Notes: a model not told the origin generated them from the letters alone. A stretch of 64,000 bases of DNA from Priestia aryabhattai B8W22 (GCF_000956595.1 NZ_JYOO01000004.1:62001-126000); one strand, 5' to 3'; shown: positions 34,774 to 43,589, numbered from the stretch's first letter. Program-made: numbers and translations.

Positions 34774-35625
34774 TTACGGTTCACTCCTTGTTAAAAGCAC
34801 GCTTAGTTCTTCCATCGACATCGCTTCAGTTACAGTTCCTTCTGGCAGTTGATGCTTATCGGATACGAGTACACGGAAAGATTTATCATACGTTCTTTTT
34901 GCTACTACTATGTCTTCTGGAAGTACGTTCAGCTGTTCTTCATTCATAACGGCAATTGCATACTCCTGAAAAACTTTCTCTTTTTCTTCATTTAATAAAA
35001 TCTCACCGTTTTTAATCACAACAAGGTGGCTCGTGATTTTTTCGACGTCGCTCATAATGTGCGACGAAAGCAATATTCCGCTGTTGCCATCGCTGACAAA
35101 TGCTTTTAATTCATCTAATATTTGCTCTCTAGACGAGGGATCCAGTCCTCCTGTTGCTTCATCTAACAGCAATAATTTAGCACGGTGAGACAGCGCTACA
35201 GCTAGAGATAATTTCATCGACATGCCGCGTGAAAACATATGTATTTTTTTATCTTCCGGTAACGAAAAAGAATGAATCAATCGGTGAAAATCAGCTTCTT
35301 CCCAAGAATTAAATAGCTTCTTAAAAACGTTGTTTAGCTGTTTGATTGTTAAAGAAACCGGCAGATTAATCGCGTCAAACACGACTCCAATATCTTCTTT
35401 AATCGTCGCATCTTTATTTAAATTGTCTTCACCAAATATTTCGACAGTACCGCTATCTCTCGAAATCAGTCCTAACACTGCTTTAAACGTCGTAGATTTC
35501 CCCGCTCCGTTATCACCAATAAATCCAACAATCGATCCAGGGGGTACACTAAAAGAAACATCTTTTAAAACTTCATTTTGGCCAAACGTTTTTGCCATGT
35601 TTCTAACTTCTAAAAGATTTGTCAT
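34774..35625 (-). CDS. ABC transporter ATP-binding protein
   Basis: A 283-residue ATPase. Walker A GDNGAGKST is at 37-45, signature FSRGMSMKLSL at 131-141 (a variant of LSGGQ) and Walker B LLLLDEA at 151-157, with His in the switch SSHIMSD. The last 70 residues form an extra domain seen in YtrB-like exporters. It is the first gene of a two-gene operon with the permease at 34120-34761. The gap upstream (35626-35880) shows no gene. Confidence 0.92.
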   Translation of the reverse strand: MTNLLEVRNMAKTFGQNEVLKDVSFSVPPGSIVGFIGDNGAGKSTTFKAVLGLISRDSGTVEIFGEDNLNKDATIKEDIGVVFDAINLPVSLTIKQLNNVFKKLFNSWEEADFHRLIHSFSLPEDKKIHMFSRGMSMKLSLAVALSHRAKLLLLDEATGGLDPSSREQILDELKAFVSDGNSGILLSSHIMSDVEKITSHLVVIKNGEILLNEEKEKVFQEYAIAVMNEEQLNVLPEDIVVAKRTYDKSFRVLVSDKHQLPEGTVTEAMSMEELSVLLTRSEP

Positions 35626-35879
35626 GTACTCACTTCACTTTCTCTATTAGTAGTTAGGCACAACCCTAGAATCCAACTCATTTAGTTGCTTTGATAACGC
35701 ACAAAATCACCTTTTATTTACAAAAATGACTATTCACTACCAATTATAGCTAGGAAACTACAAAAAGTCGATGACAGCCTCAAGGTTTGCTGCCCTTTCG
35801 TTTGGTTTTTATGACCGTAATATGTATGACAACATCTACCTGTACTATTCTTGACTTACCTTTTTACCCAAATCACAAA

Positions 35880-35912
35880 TAAAAAAAGGATCTCCCATAA
35901 AAGATCCTTTTC
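35880..35912 (-). terminator. Terminator of the yidC-paralogue cluster
   Basis: AAAAGGATC / GATCCTTTT stem followed by seven Ts on the minus strand. Confidence 0.88.
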
Positions 35913-35917
35913 CTTCA

Positions 35918-36157
35918 CTATAATGGATGACGCTGCTTTTTTTCTTTTTCACTTAATACGTAGTCTGTTATAAAGCCAAGAATAAGTCCAACGGCTACCG
36001 GTATTAAACCGCCTTTTGTTTCTATTTGAAAATTTTCCGGTTCATTTACATAAATCCACCGAACTGACAGTAACGAAATATGAAATGTATTGCCGATAAA
36101 AAATAAAATTGCTATGGTGCCAATTGTTATGCCGAATGAAAGAATATATTTTTTCAC
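35918..36157 (-). CDS. Small two-helix membrane protein after the YidC paralogue
   Basis: A 79-residue protein (starting VKKYILSFGITIG) with helices at about 4-25 and 48-68 and a KEKKQRHPL tail. The GTG at 36157 has AAAGGAGGGGG five bases upstream; the longer frame to 36217 overlaps the yidC-like gene. It lies 56 bases downstream of that gene and shares its terminator, so the two are probably coexpressed. Confidence 0.7.
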   Translation of the reverse strand: MKKYILSFGITIGTIAILFFIGNTFHISLLSVRWIYVNEPENFQIETKGGLIPVAVGLILGFITDYVLSEKEKKQRHPL

Positions 36158-36213
36158 CGTACCCCCTCCTTTCAATAAAAGGCTGCTCCTAGCAGAGCAA
36201 CCTTTTAATTTAT

Positions 36214-36978
36214 TCATTTTGCTTCAAGCACTGCCTTTTCTTGAAAAACCTTCTTTAATACAAGAGACTGAAAAATCATAAACAAACTGCCTGTCATCCA
36301 GTATAAAACGAGACCAGACGGTGAAAATATCCCAAATGAAAGCACCATGACAGGCGAAAGAATTTGAGATAACACTGCGTGCGATCGATTCATTCCTGCT
36401 ACATCCTTTTGCGTGACTCTTGTCTGCAAATACGTAGCTAATGCTGCGGCGATTGGAAGAATAAAATACGGATCCGCATGTCCTAAGTCAAGCCATAAAA
36501 AAGATGATGCGCTAATTTCATCTATTCGTCTAATCGCGTAGTACATAATTGAAAAGACCGGAAGCTGGACAAGTAAAGGAAGGCAGCCCATAAGAGGAGT
36601 GGCTCCATTTTCTTTAAGCAGTTCCATCATTTCACGCTGATATTGCTGCTGACTCTCAGGATCTTTATCTTTGTACTTATCTTTCAGCTGTTGAAGCTGA
36701 GGCTGTATACGTTTATTGCTCAGCTGATTTTTATATTGAAGAACGTTTAAAGGAGCCAGCAACATACGTACGCCAACCGTCACAAGCATAATCGAAAAAC
36801 CAACACTTTGATGAAGCCACGTATTTCCTATAAACAAAATGAGCAGCGAAAAAGGGTAAATAAAATAGTGATCAAAAAAGTGAGTGTGCGAACTTTGAAT
36901 CACGTTTGCTGAATCACAGCCGGCAAGTAGACAAATAGAAACGCCAATCAGCAAAATTATTTTTTTATATTTTAACAT
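36214..36978 (-). CDS. YidC/OxaA-type membrane protein insertase (lipoprotein form)
   Basis: A 254-residue YidC homologue that inserts proteins into the membrane. A signal peptide with lipobox LLAG-Cys21 gives a lipid-anchored N-terminus, as in B. subtilis SpoIIIJ and YqjG. The five helices, the charged hairpin KNQLSNKRIQPQLQQLKDKY (about 83-102) and MGCLPLLVQLP follow. The positively charged groove residue is Arg70 (VGVRMLLAPLN). The ATG follows TGGAGGAATACAG. It lies outside the usual rnpA-jag context and is flanked by two small membrane protein genes, so it is probably an extra paralogue. Confidence 0.9.
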   Translation of the reverse strand: MLKYKKIILLIGVSICLLAGCDSANVIQSSHTHFFDHYFIYPFSLLILFIGNTWLHQSVGFSIMLVTVGVRMLLAPLNVLQYKNQLSNKRIQPQLQQLKDKYKDKDPESQQQYQREMMELLKENGATPLMGCLPLLVQLPVFSIMYYAIRRIDEISASSFLWLDLGHADPYFILPIAAALATYLQTRVTQKDVAGMNRSHAVLSQILSPVMVLSFGIFSPSGLVLYWMTGSLFMIFQSLVLKKVFQEKAVLEAK

Positions 36979-36999
36979 CTGTATTCCTCCAGTATTTTT

Positions 37000-37290
37000 T
37001 TAGTCAAACGAAAAAAATACTGGCGAATGCGGACCTTCATCATCTTGTTCACCTATTGCTTCTTGTCTGTGAACAGAATGTATAAACTTAAATTTGTAAT
37101 ACACGCAGCATATGAGATTCTGAGCGCATAAAAGATTTACGTTTTGTATAAGATACATGTCTTTTTGCTGCAGACAAACATGCTTATGTATTGTTTGAAA
37201 TGTAGCTAGTTTAATAGCAGCATGTACAAAAAATGCCGTCATAATCGCAAATGATACATACAGAAAAGCATCCGGTATAAACAATTCCAT
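37000..37290 (-). CDS. Small hypothetical protein upstream of the YidC paralogue
   Basis: A 96-residue protein with a hydrophobic N-terminus (about 5-26) and a Cys/His-containing middle (NLLCAQNLICCVYYKF). AAGGATGTGAATAA precedes the ATG. The stop is 21 bases before the yidC-like gene on the same strand, which suggests cotranscription. Not recognised. Confidence 0.5.
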   Translation of the reverse strand: MELFIPDAFLYVSFAIMTAFFVHAAIKLATFQTIHKHVCLQQKDMYLIQNVNLLCAQNLICCVYYKFKFIHSVHRQEAIGEQDDEGPHSPVFFSFD

Positions 37291-37582
37291 TTATTCACAT
37301 CCTTATGGATTATTGTATCATATTTTCCTTAATTTAGGTTAATTAATTTTATGGCGCAGAATCTGCTATCTCAGTAAATATACTCTACAAAGCCGATTTC
37401 CTTATAGGAACGTCAAAGAATAAGTTTCTTTTTGTACATATCATCCTACGTTTAATAAAACGACGCATAGAAAATATACAGAAACACATATAATTCTAAA
37501 AATTTCTACTTTCACTAGTAAAAAGGATATTATTCCTTTTTATGGTATAATCAAAAAATATCATTCATAGGGAGTGAATTCG

Positions 37583-37864
37583 TTGGAAACTAACACAAAA
37601 CTTCAAGTAAACACCAACTCTATTGTTTCTCTAACTCTAGGTATCGTATCTATTTTTATTCCAATCATCGGGTTTATTACAGGTATTATTGGAATTATCT
37701 TCTACAAAAAAGCATCAAATCAAATAGCTGCTACCAATCAAAGCGGTAAAGGACTCGCGATTGCTGGGCTGATTTGCAGTATAGTAGGCGTGATTTCTCA
37801 GCTGTTCTTTGTATTGGGAATTATTACGTTTATGTTTGCAGGAACGACAGTTGACTATGAATAA
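37583..37864 (+). CDS. DUF4190-like two-helix membrane protein
   Basis: A 93-residue protein with helices at about 14-38 and 57-85 and a central FYKKASNQI...NQSGKGLAIAGL loop, the arrangement of DUF4190 membrane proteins. The TTG at 37583 has AGGGAG eight bases upstream and is preferred over the GTG at 37574. A perfect hairpin (AGCTTGATTTTC / GAAAATCAAGCT, 37939-37970) without a T-run follows. Confidence 0.75.
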   Translation: METNTKLQVNTNSIVSLTLGIVSIFIPIIGFITGIIGIIFYKKASNQIAATNQSGKGLAIAGLICSIVGVISQLFFVLGIITFMFAGTTVDYE

Positions 37865-38049
37865 AACAGGTCAATTAAAAAATGCAAGAAAATCGGGGTG
37901 TAGATAGGATTATTTAAATTTCTATATGAAAGAATAAAAGCTTGATTTTCGACTATCCGAAAATCAAGCTCTTGAAATTCAAGCGTTAACTATGACTCAT
38001 TGTTATTACCCCTATATCTTTTAATGTAACTTGCAAAGGAGAATAAAAA

Positions 38050-38259
38050 ATTAAACCTATCGTTGAATCCAAAATAAAAGAAATAGTAATTGTTTTACTT
38101 ACTTTATTACTAGTAATCTCTGTGTTGATTAACTGTTCTAGCTATTTTAATAGTACAGAAATAAAAACGTTCACCTCAAAATGTTATGATAACGGCGGAG
38201 AAGCCATAGTAGAAATACATAATTCAATTACCAATGACTATTCTTTTGAATGCAAATAA
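38050..38259 (+). CDS. Small exported-type protein with ATT at the start position
   Basis: A 69-residue reading frame that begins KPIVESKIKEIVIV and continues through a hydrophobic segment (VLLTLLLVISVLIN) to CSSYFNS, then a short polar domain ending NDYSFECK. AAAGGAG lies exactly eight bases before an ATT codon; there is no ATG, GTG or TTG at that place. Either ATT is used as the start or a former ATG was mutated. It could be a lipoprotein-like or secreted peptide. Followed by a terminator. Confidence 0.5.
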   Translation: MKPIVESKIKEIVIVLLTLLLVISVLINCSSYFNSTEIKTFTSKCYDNGGEAIVEIHNSITNDYSFECK

Positions 38260-38296
38260 ATGAGTTAAAAAACAGCTGGTCACTTAACAAGCTTAC

Positions 38297-38325
38297 TTAA
38301 AAGAGGGCTAACGATTTAGCCCTCT
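38297..38325 (+). terminator. Terminator after the small exported-type gene
   Basis: AGAGGGCTAA / TTAGCCCTCT stem with a five-base loop and a weak T-run. Confidence 0.65.
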
Positions 38326-38375
38326 TCTATACGTTAAAATATAGACAAATTAAGTCAATAACAAAGGAGTTTTTT

Positions 38376-38561
38376 ATGAAACATGTCATATTAGGCATCT
38401 GCGTATTTGTATATGCCGTACTACTAGACTATCTAAAATATAACTATGGTCTTAACCTTATAGGAAAGGTGCTAATCCTGTCTGTTTTAACTGGTGTTAC
38501 GTATAAAATTATCGAAAAGATATACGAGAATGGAGCTGCTACACCAAAGGATGAGGAGTAA
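38376..38561 (+). CDS. Small membrane protein
   Basis: A 61-residue protein with two hydrophobic segments (about 3-18 and 27-42) and an acidic tail. AAAGGAG is seven bases before the ATG. Unknown family. Confidence 0.65.
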   Translation: MKHVILGICVFVYAVLLDYLKYNYGLNLIGKVLILSVLTGVTYKIIEKIYENGAATPKDEE

Positions 38562-38654
38562 CGTTAAGTCAGCTTACTATTTTAATTGTTTCTGCAGCGT
38601 GCTTACTAAAGGTTCTCTAAATGAAAATCTTTTTTAGTATCTCTTATGTATCTG

Positions 38655-38912
38655 CTATGAAAAAAGATTGCCGATGAAGATAATAAATCCTGTTACTAGA
38701 ATTAATCCAGCACTAATTACCACCGTTAGAATACTTCTTAGAGCCGATGCCCAATTGTTTATTCCAAAGAACCCTGCAATGCCGACGAAAAATAGAATCA
38801 TTGCCAAACAAAAATTTATATTAAATAACGCTGGGTGATTAAAAGCGATAAAAAAGAACACGACGCACAGTAACGTACACACAAATGACCAAAAGTTGAT
38901 AATTCGTTCCAT
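38655..38912 (-). CDS. Three-helix small membrane protein
   Basis: An 85-residue, almost wholly hydrophobic protein with helices at about 7-25, 32-50 and 58-82. GGAAAGGAAG precedes the ATG at a somewhat long distance. It is 58 bases past the DUF1878-like gene on the same strand, so the two may be cotranscribed. Unknown function. Confidence 0.6.
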   Translation of the reverse strand: MERIINFWSFVCTLLCVVFFFIAFNHPALFNINFCLAMILFFVGIAGFFGINNWASALRSILTVVISAGLILVTGFIIFIGNLFS

Positions 38913-38969
38913 TTCAATTAAACTTCCTTTCCCTTTAAACTCTGCAGATTTGAAATCCTCTTAAATCAT

Positions 38970-39377
38970 TTATTTCAAATCTGTTTTTAAACGCTGCAGG
39001 AAAATTTCGCAAACTTCGGTTTGAATAAACTGCTTCTTCAAACTGCACAATAAATATTCTAGTTCAAATTCCTGATAAAAAATTTTAGTCACATACATTT
39101 TTAATTCTTCTAGCGTAGGTGGTTCTGACGCATATAGTTTATCTAACGAAAGGTTAAATTGAGAGAACAGCTGATCATTTTGATACCATTCGAAAATTTC
39201 TTCACCTTTTATTCGGCAACTAAACACACCTAGTATTTTTAAGAATGCCTTCACTTGATTTTCTTCAAATTCATGATCAATCGCAAACATAAAAAAAGGG
39301 TGTTCCTCTGCGTTAATCATGTGCTTCATGAGACTCATTTGATATTTTAATAGCTTTACTTCTTTTACGACATCCAA
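38970..39377 (-). CDS. DUF1878 (YhaI-like) protein
   Basis: A 135-residue helical protein that resembles B. subtilis YhaI: MKYQ-SLMKHMINAEEHPFF start, then FAIDHEFEENQVKAFLKIL and a C-terminal YQEFELEYLLCSLKKQ. Function unknown. The start is TTG at 39377; the GATGGGAAGAAG just before it may serve as a binding site. No in-frame ATG gives the conserved N-terminus. Confidence 0.6.
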   Translation of the reverse strand: MDVVKEVKLLKYQMSLMKHMINAEEHPFFMFAIDHEFEENQVKAFLKILGVFSCRIKGEEIFEWYQNDQLFSQFNLSLDKLYASEPPTLEELKMYVTKIFYQEFELEYLLCSLKKQFIQTEVCEIFLQRLKTDLK

Positions 39378-39546
39378 CTTCTTCCCATCTTTCTTTTAAA
39401 AATGATACTACTATACTCTGTGAATTTTACCATAATATAGTAGATTTAATAAACCGTTTATAAAAGTATGACTTTGTAATTAATAGAATAATGAGGTATA
39501 TTATTGTAAATGGGAATAATTTCATAAATTGAAAGTGAGGATATAT

Positions 39547-39747
39547 ATGGGCTTATTAATAATTGCTGCTATTATCACTTTATCTGTTATCTTGGACTAC
39601 TTTATTTTTGACTATGATGATAAACACTGGGGCTGGTTAAAAAAAGCTTCTAAACCAGTTAGAAGAAGTGTTATTGGCTGTTACTTGCTTATGTCGTTTA
39701 TTATTTATTTTGGTTTGAGTCTTCCGTATATTAAACCTTTTTTATAA
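39547..39747 (+). CDS. Small two-helix membrane protein
   Basis: A 66-residue protein with helices at about 1-20 and 41-60 linked by an acidic/aromatic loop (FDYDDKHWGWLKKASKPVRR). The ATG at 39547 follows GTGAGGATATAT; the TTG at 39529 lacks a site. Unknown family. Confidence 0.6.
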   Translation: MGLLIIAAIITLSVILDYFIFDYDDKHWGWLKKASKPVRRSVIGCYLLMSFIIYFGLSLPYIKPFL

Positions 39748-39809
39748 ATATCAGTCTGCTTAAACTGGTTAGCCTATAACTCTTACCTAAAAGTTACAGG
39801 CTAACCCAC

Positions 39810-40307
39810 TCATTTCAACACCACTATAAATTGTTTGTCTTCAAATTTGAACATTTCCCCTAATTCATAGATATACTTCTTTTTGTCTAATTTATAATAC
39901 TTTCCAAAATATAGCGTTTTCAAGTTAATACTCATATCTAGACTTGAATCTTTTTCTTCCGCTTCATCTCCGTCCAAGCAAGAATATAATTCAATGTAAC
40001 ACCCCTCTATAAGGTGTTCTTCAATATAAGTAAACAACTCTCTTATTGATTTAGAATGTGCATCACAAGATAATTCATAGATATATGGCAAGGTAAATGC
40101 ATGCTTTATCTCGCTATACCCGTCAGTTAAACGATTGATACGAATACCGTACGCATCTTCTTCTTTTTCATAGATTGTAATTAGCTTATCTTTCTTTTGA
40201 TTTCGATTAAAAGGAGAAAATTCGGGTAAAGACACCAGCGTTTCTTTTGTGCCAAAACTTCCTGTAGGCAATTCATAGGGAGACCCTATATAGTGATGTA
40301 TCGTCAT
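39810..40307 (-). CDS. Hypothetical soluble protein
   Basis: A 165-residue charged protein (MTIHHYIGSPYELPTG...) that I do not recognise. It has repeated aromatic beta-like stretches and an acidic segment DGDEAEEKDSS. The start at 40307 is chosen because the upstream part of the frame would overlap the divergent small gene; its binding site is weak. Confidence 0.55.
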   Translation of the reverse strand: MTIHHYIGSPYELPTGSFGTKETLVSLPEFSPFNRNQKKDKLITIYEKEEDAYGIRINRLTDGYSEIKHAFTLPYIYELSCDAHSKSIRELFTYIEEHLIEGCYIELYSCLDGDEAEEKDSSLDMSINLKTLYFGKYYKLDKKKYIYELGEMFKFEDKQFIVVLK

Positions 40308-40413
40308 ATTCGTCACTTCGCTTTCTCTTTGCTTATGTAAAATACTATTACTCTTATTAAGATTACATACAAATACAAGAAAAATATGTATAATAAAATC
40401 AGGGAGTGACAAC

Positions 40414-40584
40414 ATGAAGAAACTACTGCCTTTTCTATTTTCAGCCGCTCTTTATTTGTATGACTCTTCATACAATCATACTGTTTTTTTACATAAACCG
40501 GTTGTTTCTGCGTTTTTATATGCAGCAGCTATTTTAGTCTGTGCACTATTATTTGTAAATGTTAAAAAAGATCGAGCTGTTTAA
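40414..40584 (+). CDS. Small two-helix membrane protein
   Basis: A 56-residue gene: MKKLLPFLFSAALYLYDSS, then a short loop, a second helix (FLYAAAILVCALLFVNV) and KKDRAV. AGGGAGTG lies five bases before the ATG. Its stop is 14 bases before the HAD phosphatase gene, so they form an operon. Not recognised. Confidence 0.65.
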   Translation: MKKLLPFLFSAALYLYDSSYNHTVFLHKPVVSAFLYAAAILVCALLFVNVKKDRAV

Positions 40585-40598
40585 ACAAGGAGATTACT

Positions 40599-41372
40599 AT
40601 GAGCTATAAAATTGTATTTTTTGACGTGGATGGAACCCTTACTCATCACGAAAACGGGACTGTTTCCGCTAAAACTCGAGAGATTATAGAAAGTTTAAAG
40701 TACAAAGGATTAAAAATCGTAGCCGCTACGGGAAGGCCTTTATCTCTCTGTAAAGAAATTAAAGAATTAGGTATAGATACGTTCATTACCGCAAACGGCG
40801 CGTTTACTGTACATAATGAAGAAGTCATTCATAAGCTGTCCATGGATAAGCACGTTGCGCGCGAAGTCTTTGAATACGCAGCCTCGCAAAATCACGGTCT
40901 TTCATTTTATACAAAAGAGCTCAGCATGAACGGTGTCAAAGATGATAATATTTTAAAAGCACTAAAGGAAACATTATCGCTCAGTAATTATCCTCAAATG
41001 AATGAGCGTATTTATGATGAAGACATTTATTTAATGTGCTTGTATGGGGATGACAGAACCGCCGAGCAGTATGCACAGCGGTTTCCTCAGTTACTATTTA
41101 AAAGGTGGCACCCTTATGTCGTAAGTGTGCTTCAAGAAGAGATCACAAAATCGGTAGCTATCCTGAAGGTCTTAGACTATTTTAACATCCATCAATCCGA
41201 GGCTATCGCATTCGGAGACGGAGAAAATGACATCGATATGATAGAGTTAGCCGGCCTTGGAATTGCGATGGGCAACGGATCTGATAAGTTAAAAAAATCC
41301 GCAGATTTTGTCACGAAGCAATCGGGTGAAGACGGGATTGAGTTTGCCCTTAAAAAATTTAAAGTCCTATAG
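40599..41372 (+). CDS. Cof-type HAD-IIB family phosphatase
   Basis: A 257-residue HAD hydrolase. Motif I is FDVDGTL (Asp9 nucleophile, Asp11), motif II lies in AATGRP, and motif IV is GDGENDIDMIE near 207-217 with K in the preceding TKSVAIL segment. The C2b cap inserted between motifs II and III marks the Cof group, which dephosphorylates sugar phosphates, nucleotides or cofactors such as PLP. The exact substrate is unknown. AAGGAG precedes the ATG. Second gene after the 56-residue membrane protein. Confidence 0.92.
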   Translation: MSYKIVFFDVDGTLTHHENGTVSAKTREIIESLKYKGLKIVAATGRPLSLCKEIKELGIDTFITANGAFTVHNEEVIHKLSMDKHVAREVFEYAASQNHGLSFYTKELSMNGVKDDNILKALKETLSLSNYPQMNERIYDEDIYLMCLYGDDRTAEQYAQRFPQLLFKRWHPYVVSVLQEEITKSVAILKVLDYFNIHQSEAIAFGDGENDIDMIELAGLGIAMGNGSDKLKKSADFVTKQSGEDGIEFALKKFKVL

Positions 41373-41373
41373 A

Positions 41374-41413
41374 AAAAAAGCATGCCTAGATACTTATCTA
41401 AGCGTGCTTTTTT
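41374..41413 (+). terminator. Bidirectional terminator between convergent genes
   Basis: AAAAAAGCATGC / GCGTGCTTTTTT stem with one mismatch; it overlaps the last codons of the cupin gene on the minus strand. Confidence 0.8.
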
Positions 41414-41763
41414 CTTTCCATAAATGCTTCAGGATTTAGCTCCTCCGATTGAATGACAATGGCAGTCATACCTTCTTCACTTCCAGAACTGTGCCATTCT
41501 CCTTTTCCCCACAGTGCCGCTTCTCCACGTTTAATAGGTATTCGTTTTTGATTCTTTCCTGTTACCCATCCTTCACCTTCGACTACGATAAATAACTGAG
41601 GTATAGGCGCTTCGTGATATCCTACTGTTCCTTCTCCTTCTATATACATATAACCGATAGTAGCTGCTTCATTTGTTTGTGCCATTTTTACGTAAGTAGC
41701 TAAATGCGACTGATATTTTTCTACTTTTTTGCCTTGTTCTTTGCTGCATGTATAGATTTTCAA
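41398..41763 (-). CDS. Cupin-domain protein
   Basis: A 121-residue single-domain cupin. The first motif is GTVGYHEAPIPQLFIVVEGEG (about 45-65), with His50; the second is ALWGKGEWHSSG (about 83-94), with His91. Enzyme or sugar-binding role unknown. The start is TTG at 41763, nine bases after AGAGG. It faces the HAD gene, with the two ends 25 bases apart. Confidence 0.82.
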   Translation of the reverse strand: MKIYTCSKEQGKKVEKYQSHLATYVKMAQTNEAATIGYMYIEGEGTVGYHEAPIPQLFIVVEGEGWVTGKNQKRIPIKRGEAALWGKGEWHSSGSEEGMTAIVIQSEELNPEAFMERKKHA

Positions 41764-41810
41764 TGTTCATAACCTCTTTTTGTTTAGTTAAATTCGGGTT
41801 CACTCCATGA

Positions 41811-42869
41811 TTACATATTTTGCTTATTTTTCTCTAAACGCTCTTTGACTAGCTTTTTAAACCTATGAGGATCATCTACGCGAATGACGACCTGCTGGTA
41901 TTTCTTTTTGATTCCCATAAAAAGCGTTGCTTCAATTGGAGACTTTAGTATTAGTAAAAGATCAGGATGAACAGTTTCAAAATCGCGTGCCATAAATTCA
42001 ATCGTGGTGTTAGGTACTTTTTGTTGGAGGATGTGAGTGTCTTCTATTATTTCTTCAATATCTTTAAAAGAGATTTCCATACGCTTGGCTAAGCCAAAAG
42101 AAATGTATAGACGATCATCTTCCACTCGTAAAGGGTTAAGCCTTAATGCTTGAATGTCTCCTATGAAGAAAACAATGCTATAAATATTAAGGATCAGTAA
42201 AACGATTGAAAGAGTCATAGACGTATTGTGCAGCAGCCAATGAAGCCCTAATGTTTCAATGACAATTGCGTGAATAATCATAATTTGAAACGTAATAAAA
42301 CTGGAGCGTTTATACAGAGTAAACGTATTCCCTTCAGTACTCGGCTGCTTCTTCCACGTTCCAAACGCATAGTAAAGCATTAGCATTTCTGAACAAAGTA
42401 TGTGTATAAAAGCGTGTTTGGGGAACTTTTCGTTTACAGCCCGCGAAAAGGAAAATAAAAGCGGTAAAGAGTTTGATTTGACTCTTTTCAAAATAGGCGG
42501 TACGTTTTTAATTAGCATAAACAGCAGTGAAAGTTCAAATAAAATGAGTACTCCTTCTATTCCAACACCTAGCCACATAACCGACTGAAAAGAAGCCAAG
42601 TATTCACTCGGAATGATAAAACGCGCAGTAATAAGGCCTGTAGCCATTAATACAATAAAGTACTTTAGACTGAACTTACGCTGCCAAGCTAAAAACAAGA
42701 GCGGAGCCACAAGGCTTAAGTCTACAATAGAACCTACTACTACTCCGTTGAGATCAGCAGGCAAAGACTGAAGTCCAAAAGAAGAGTGATACAACACGTA
42801 ATTTGAACTTATGACTAACAGCAGTAAAAAAAGAGCGACAAAAGAAACTATTTTTTTATGAAGAACCAA
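41811..42869 (-). CDS. Multi-helix membrane protein, unknown function
   Basis: A 352-residue protein with about eight helices (residues 5-240) and a soluble C-terminal 110 residues that look like a PH-type or regulatory domain (RLYISFGLAKRMEISFKDIEEI). I do not recognise the family. I placed the start at a TTG (42869) five to six bases after GTGAGGTGG; a GTG at 42878 overlaps that site. It follows the cupin gene region without a shared terminator. Confidence 0.7.
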   Translation of the reverse strand: MVLHKKIVSFVALFLLLLVISSNYVLYHSSFGLQSLPADLNGVVVGSIVDLSLVAPLLFLAWQRKFSLKYFIVLMATGLITARFIIPSEYLASFQSVMWLGVGIEGVLILFELSLLFMLIKNVPPILKRVKSNSLPLLFSFSRAVNEKFPKHAFIHILCSEMLMLYYAFGTWKKQPSTEGNTFTLYKRSSFITFQIMIIHAIVIETLGLHWLLHNTSMTLSIVLLILNIYSIVFFIGDIQALRLNPLRVEDDRLYISFGLAKRMEISFKDIEEIIEDTHILQQKVPNTTIEFMARDFETVHPDLLLILKSPIEATLFMGIKKKYQQVVIRVDDPHRFKKLVKERLEKNKQNM

Positions 42870-43009
42870 ACAACCCACCTCACGTTTAGTTGGTGAAAAA
42901 CAAAAATTCCTGTTACTTCCATTTTACCAATGAAGTTGATTTAAGTCACTTTGTAGCGTGACATTGTGTTATAAAATCATTTTTTTCACCAATTATTTTA
43001 TACAAATAA

Positions 43010-43086
43010 TTTACAATGTAAAAAGATTTTGACATTTTTGGAACTGATGCTACAATAATAAATGTAAAATACTTTTTACATTTATT
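43010..43086 (+). promoter_or_regulatory. Promoter with repeated TTTACA/TGTAAA sites
   Basis: TTGACA (43029-43034), 16-bp spacer, TACAAT (43051-43056). A dyad TTTACA-A-TGTAAA (43010-43022) is upstream of the -35. A 12-bp inverted repeat AATAAATGTAAA (43057-43068) / TTTACATTTATT (43075-43086) covers the start point. This suggests tight regulation of the next gene. Confidence 0.6.
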
Positions 43087-43102
43087 AATAAGGAGGAGTA
43101 AA

Positions 43103-43405
43103 ATGGATTGGGTTAAAATTGTGTATTCATTCATCCTGTTAGTTTGCGGAATTTTGATTTTTATTTCATCATCTTCGCGAAAAGGTGACGAAAGAAAGAA
43201 GTTTATCAGCACGAAGGCTCAATCGTATTCATTTATGATCGTTATTGGTGTACTAATTTTAGATGTTGTAGAGTCCATTTATCGGACTTTTCAAGGGAAA
43301 AGTTCTTATAATGGCAATGGCATTTCCCCGCTAGTGTTTCTAACGACGATTTCAGTTGTATATTTAATAACGTTTCTCACGTACAGAAAAAAATCCGGTG
43401 ATTAA
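43103..43405 (+). CDS. Three-helix membrane protein with a regulated promoter
   Basis: A 100-residue protein with helices at about 5-22, 42-60 and 76-94 and a SSSRKGDERKKF loop after the first. AAGGAGGAG precedes the ATG. The promoter carries repeated TTTACA/TGTAAA dyads. Family not recognised. Confidence 0.75.
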   Translation: MDWVKIVYSFILLVCGILIFISSSSRKGDERKKFISTKAQSYSFMIVIGVLILDVVESIYRTFQGKSSYNGNGISPLVFLTTISVVYLITFLTYRKKSGD

Positions 43406-43565
43406 ATGAAAGATCACAAGTAAGAAATAAAGAAGTTCAGCTCATCTTTCCTGATGAAACGATAAATATAGCCTTACTTTATAATTAGCTTTTAATACAG
43501 CCTCTAGATGACATACGACAGTAAATCAGCTTGTTATAAGTGTTTTTGTTAACAAGGAATAACTA

Positions 43566-43589
43566 GACCTCCTACTGAGGTTTTTTTTG
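43566..43589 (+). terminator. Terminator after the three-helix gene
   Basis: GACCTC / GAGGTT short stem with eight Ts, about 160 bases past the stop codon. Confidence 0.6.

Noticed and set aside
42946-43212. Minus-strand frame of 88 codons across the promoter of the gene at 43103
   Set aside because: It overlaps a clear promoter, the operators and the start of a gene with an AAGGAGGAG site on the other strand.
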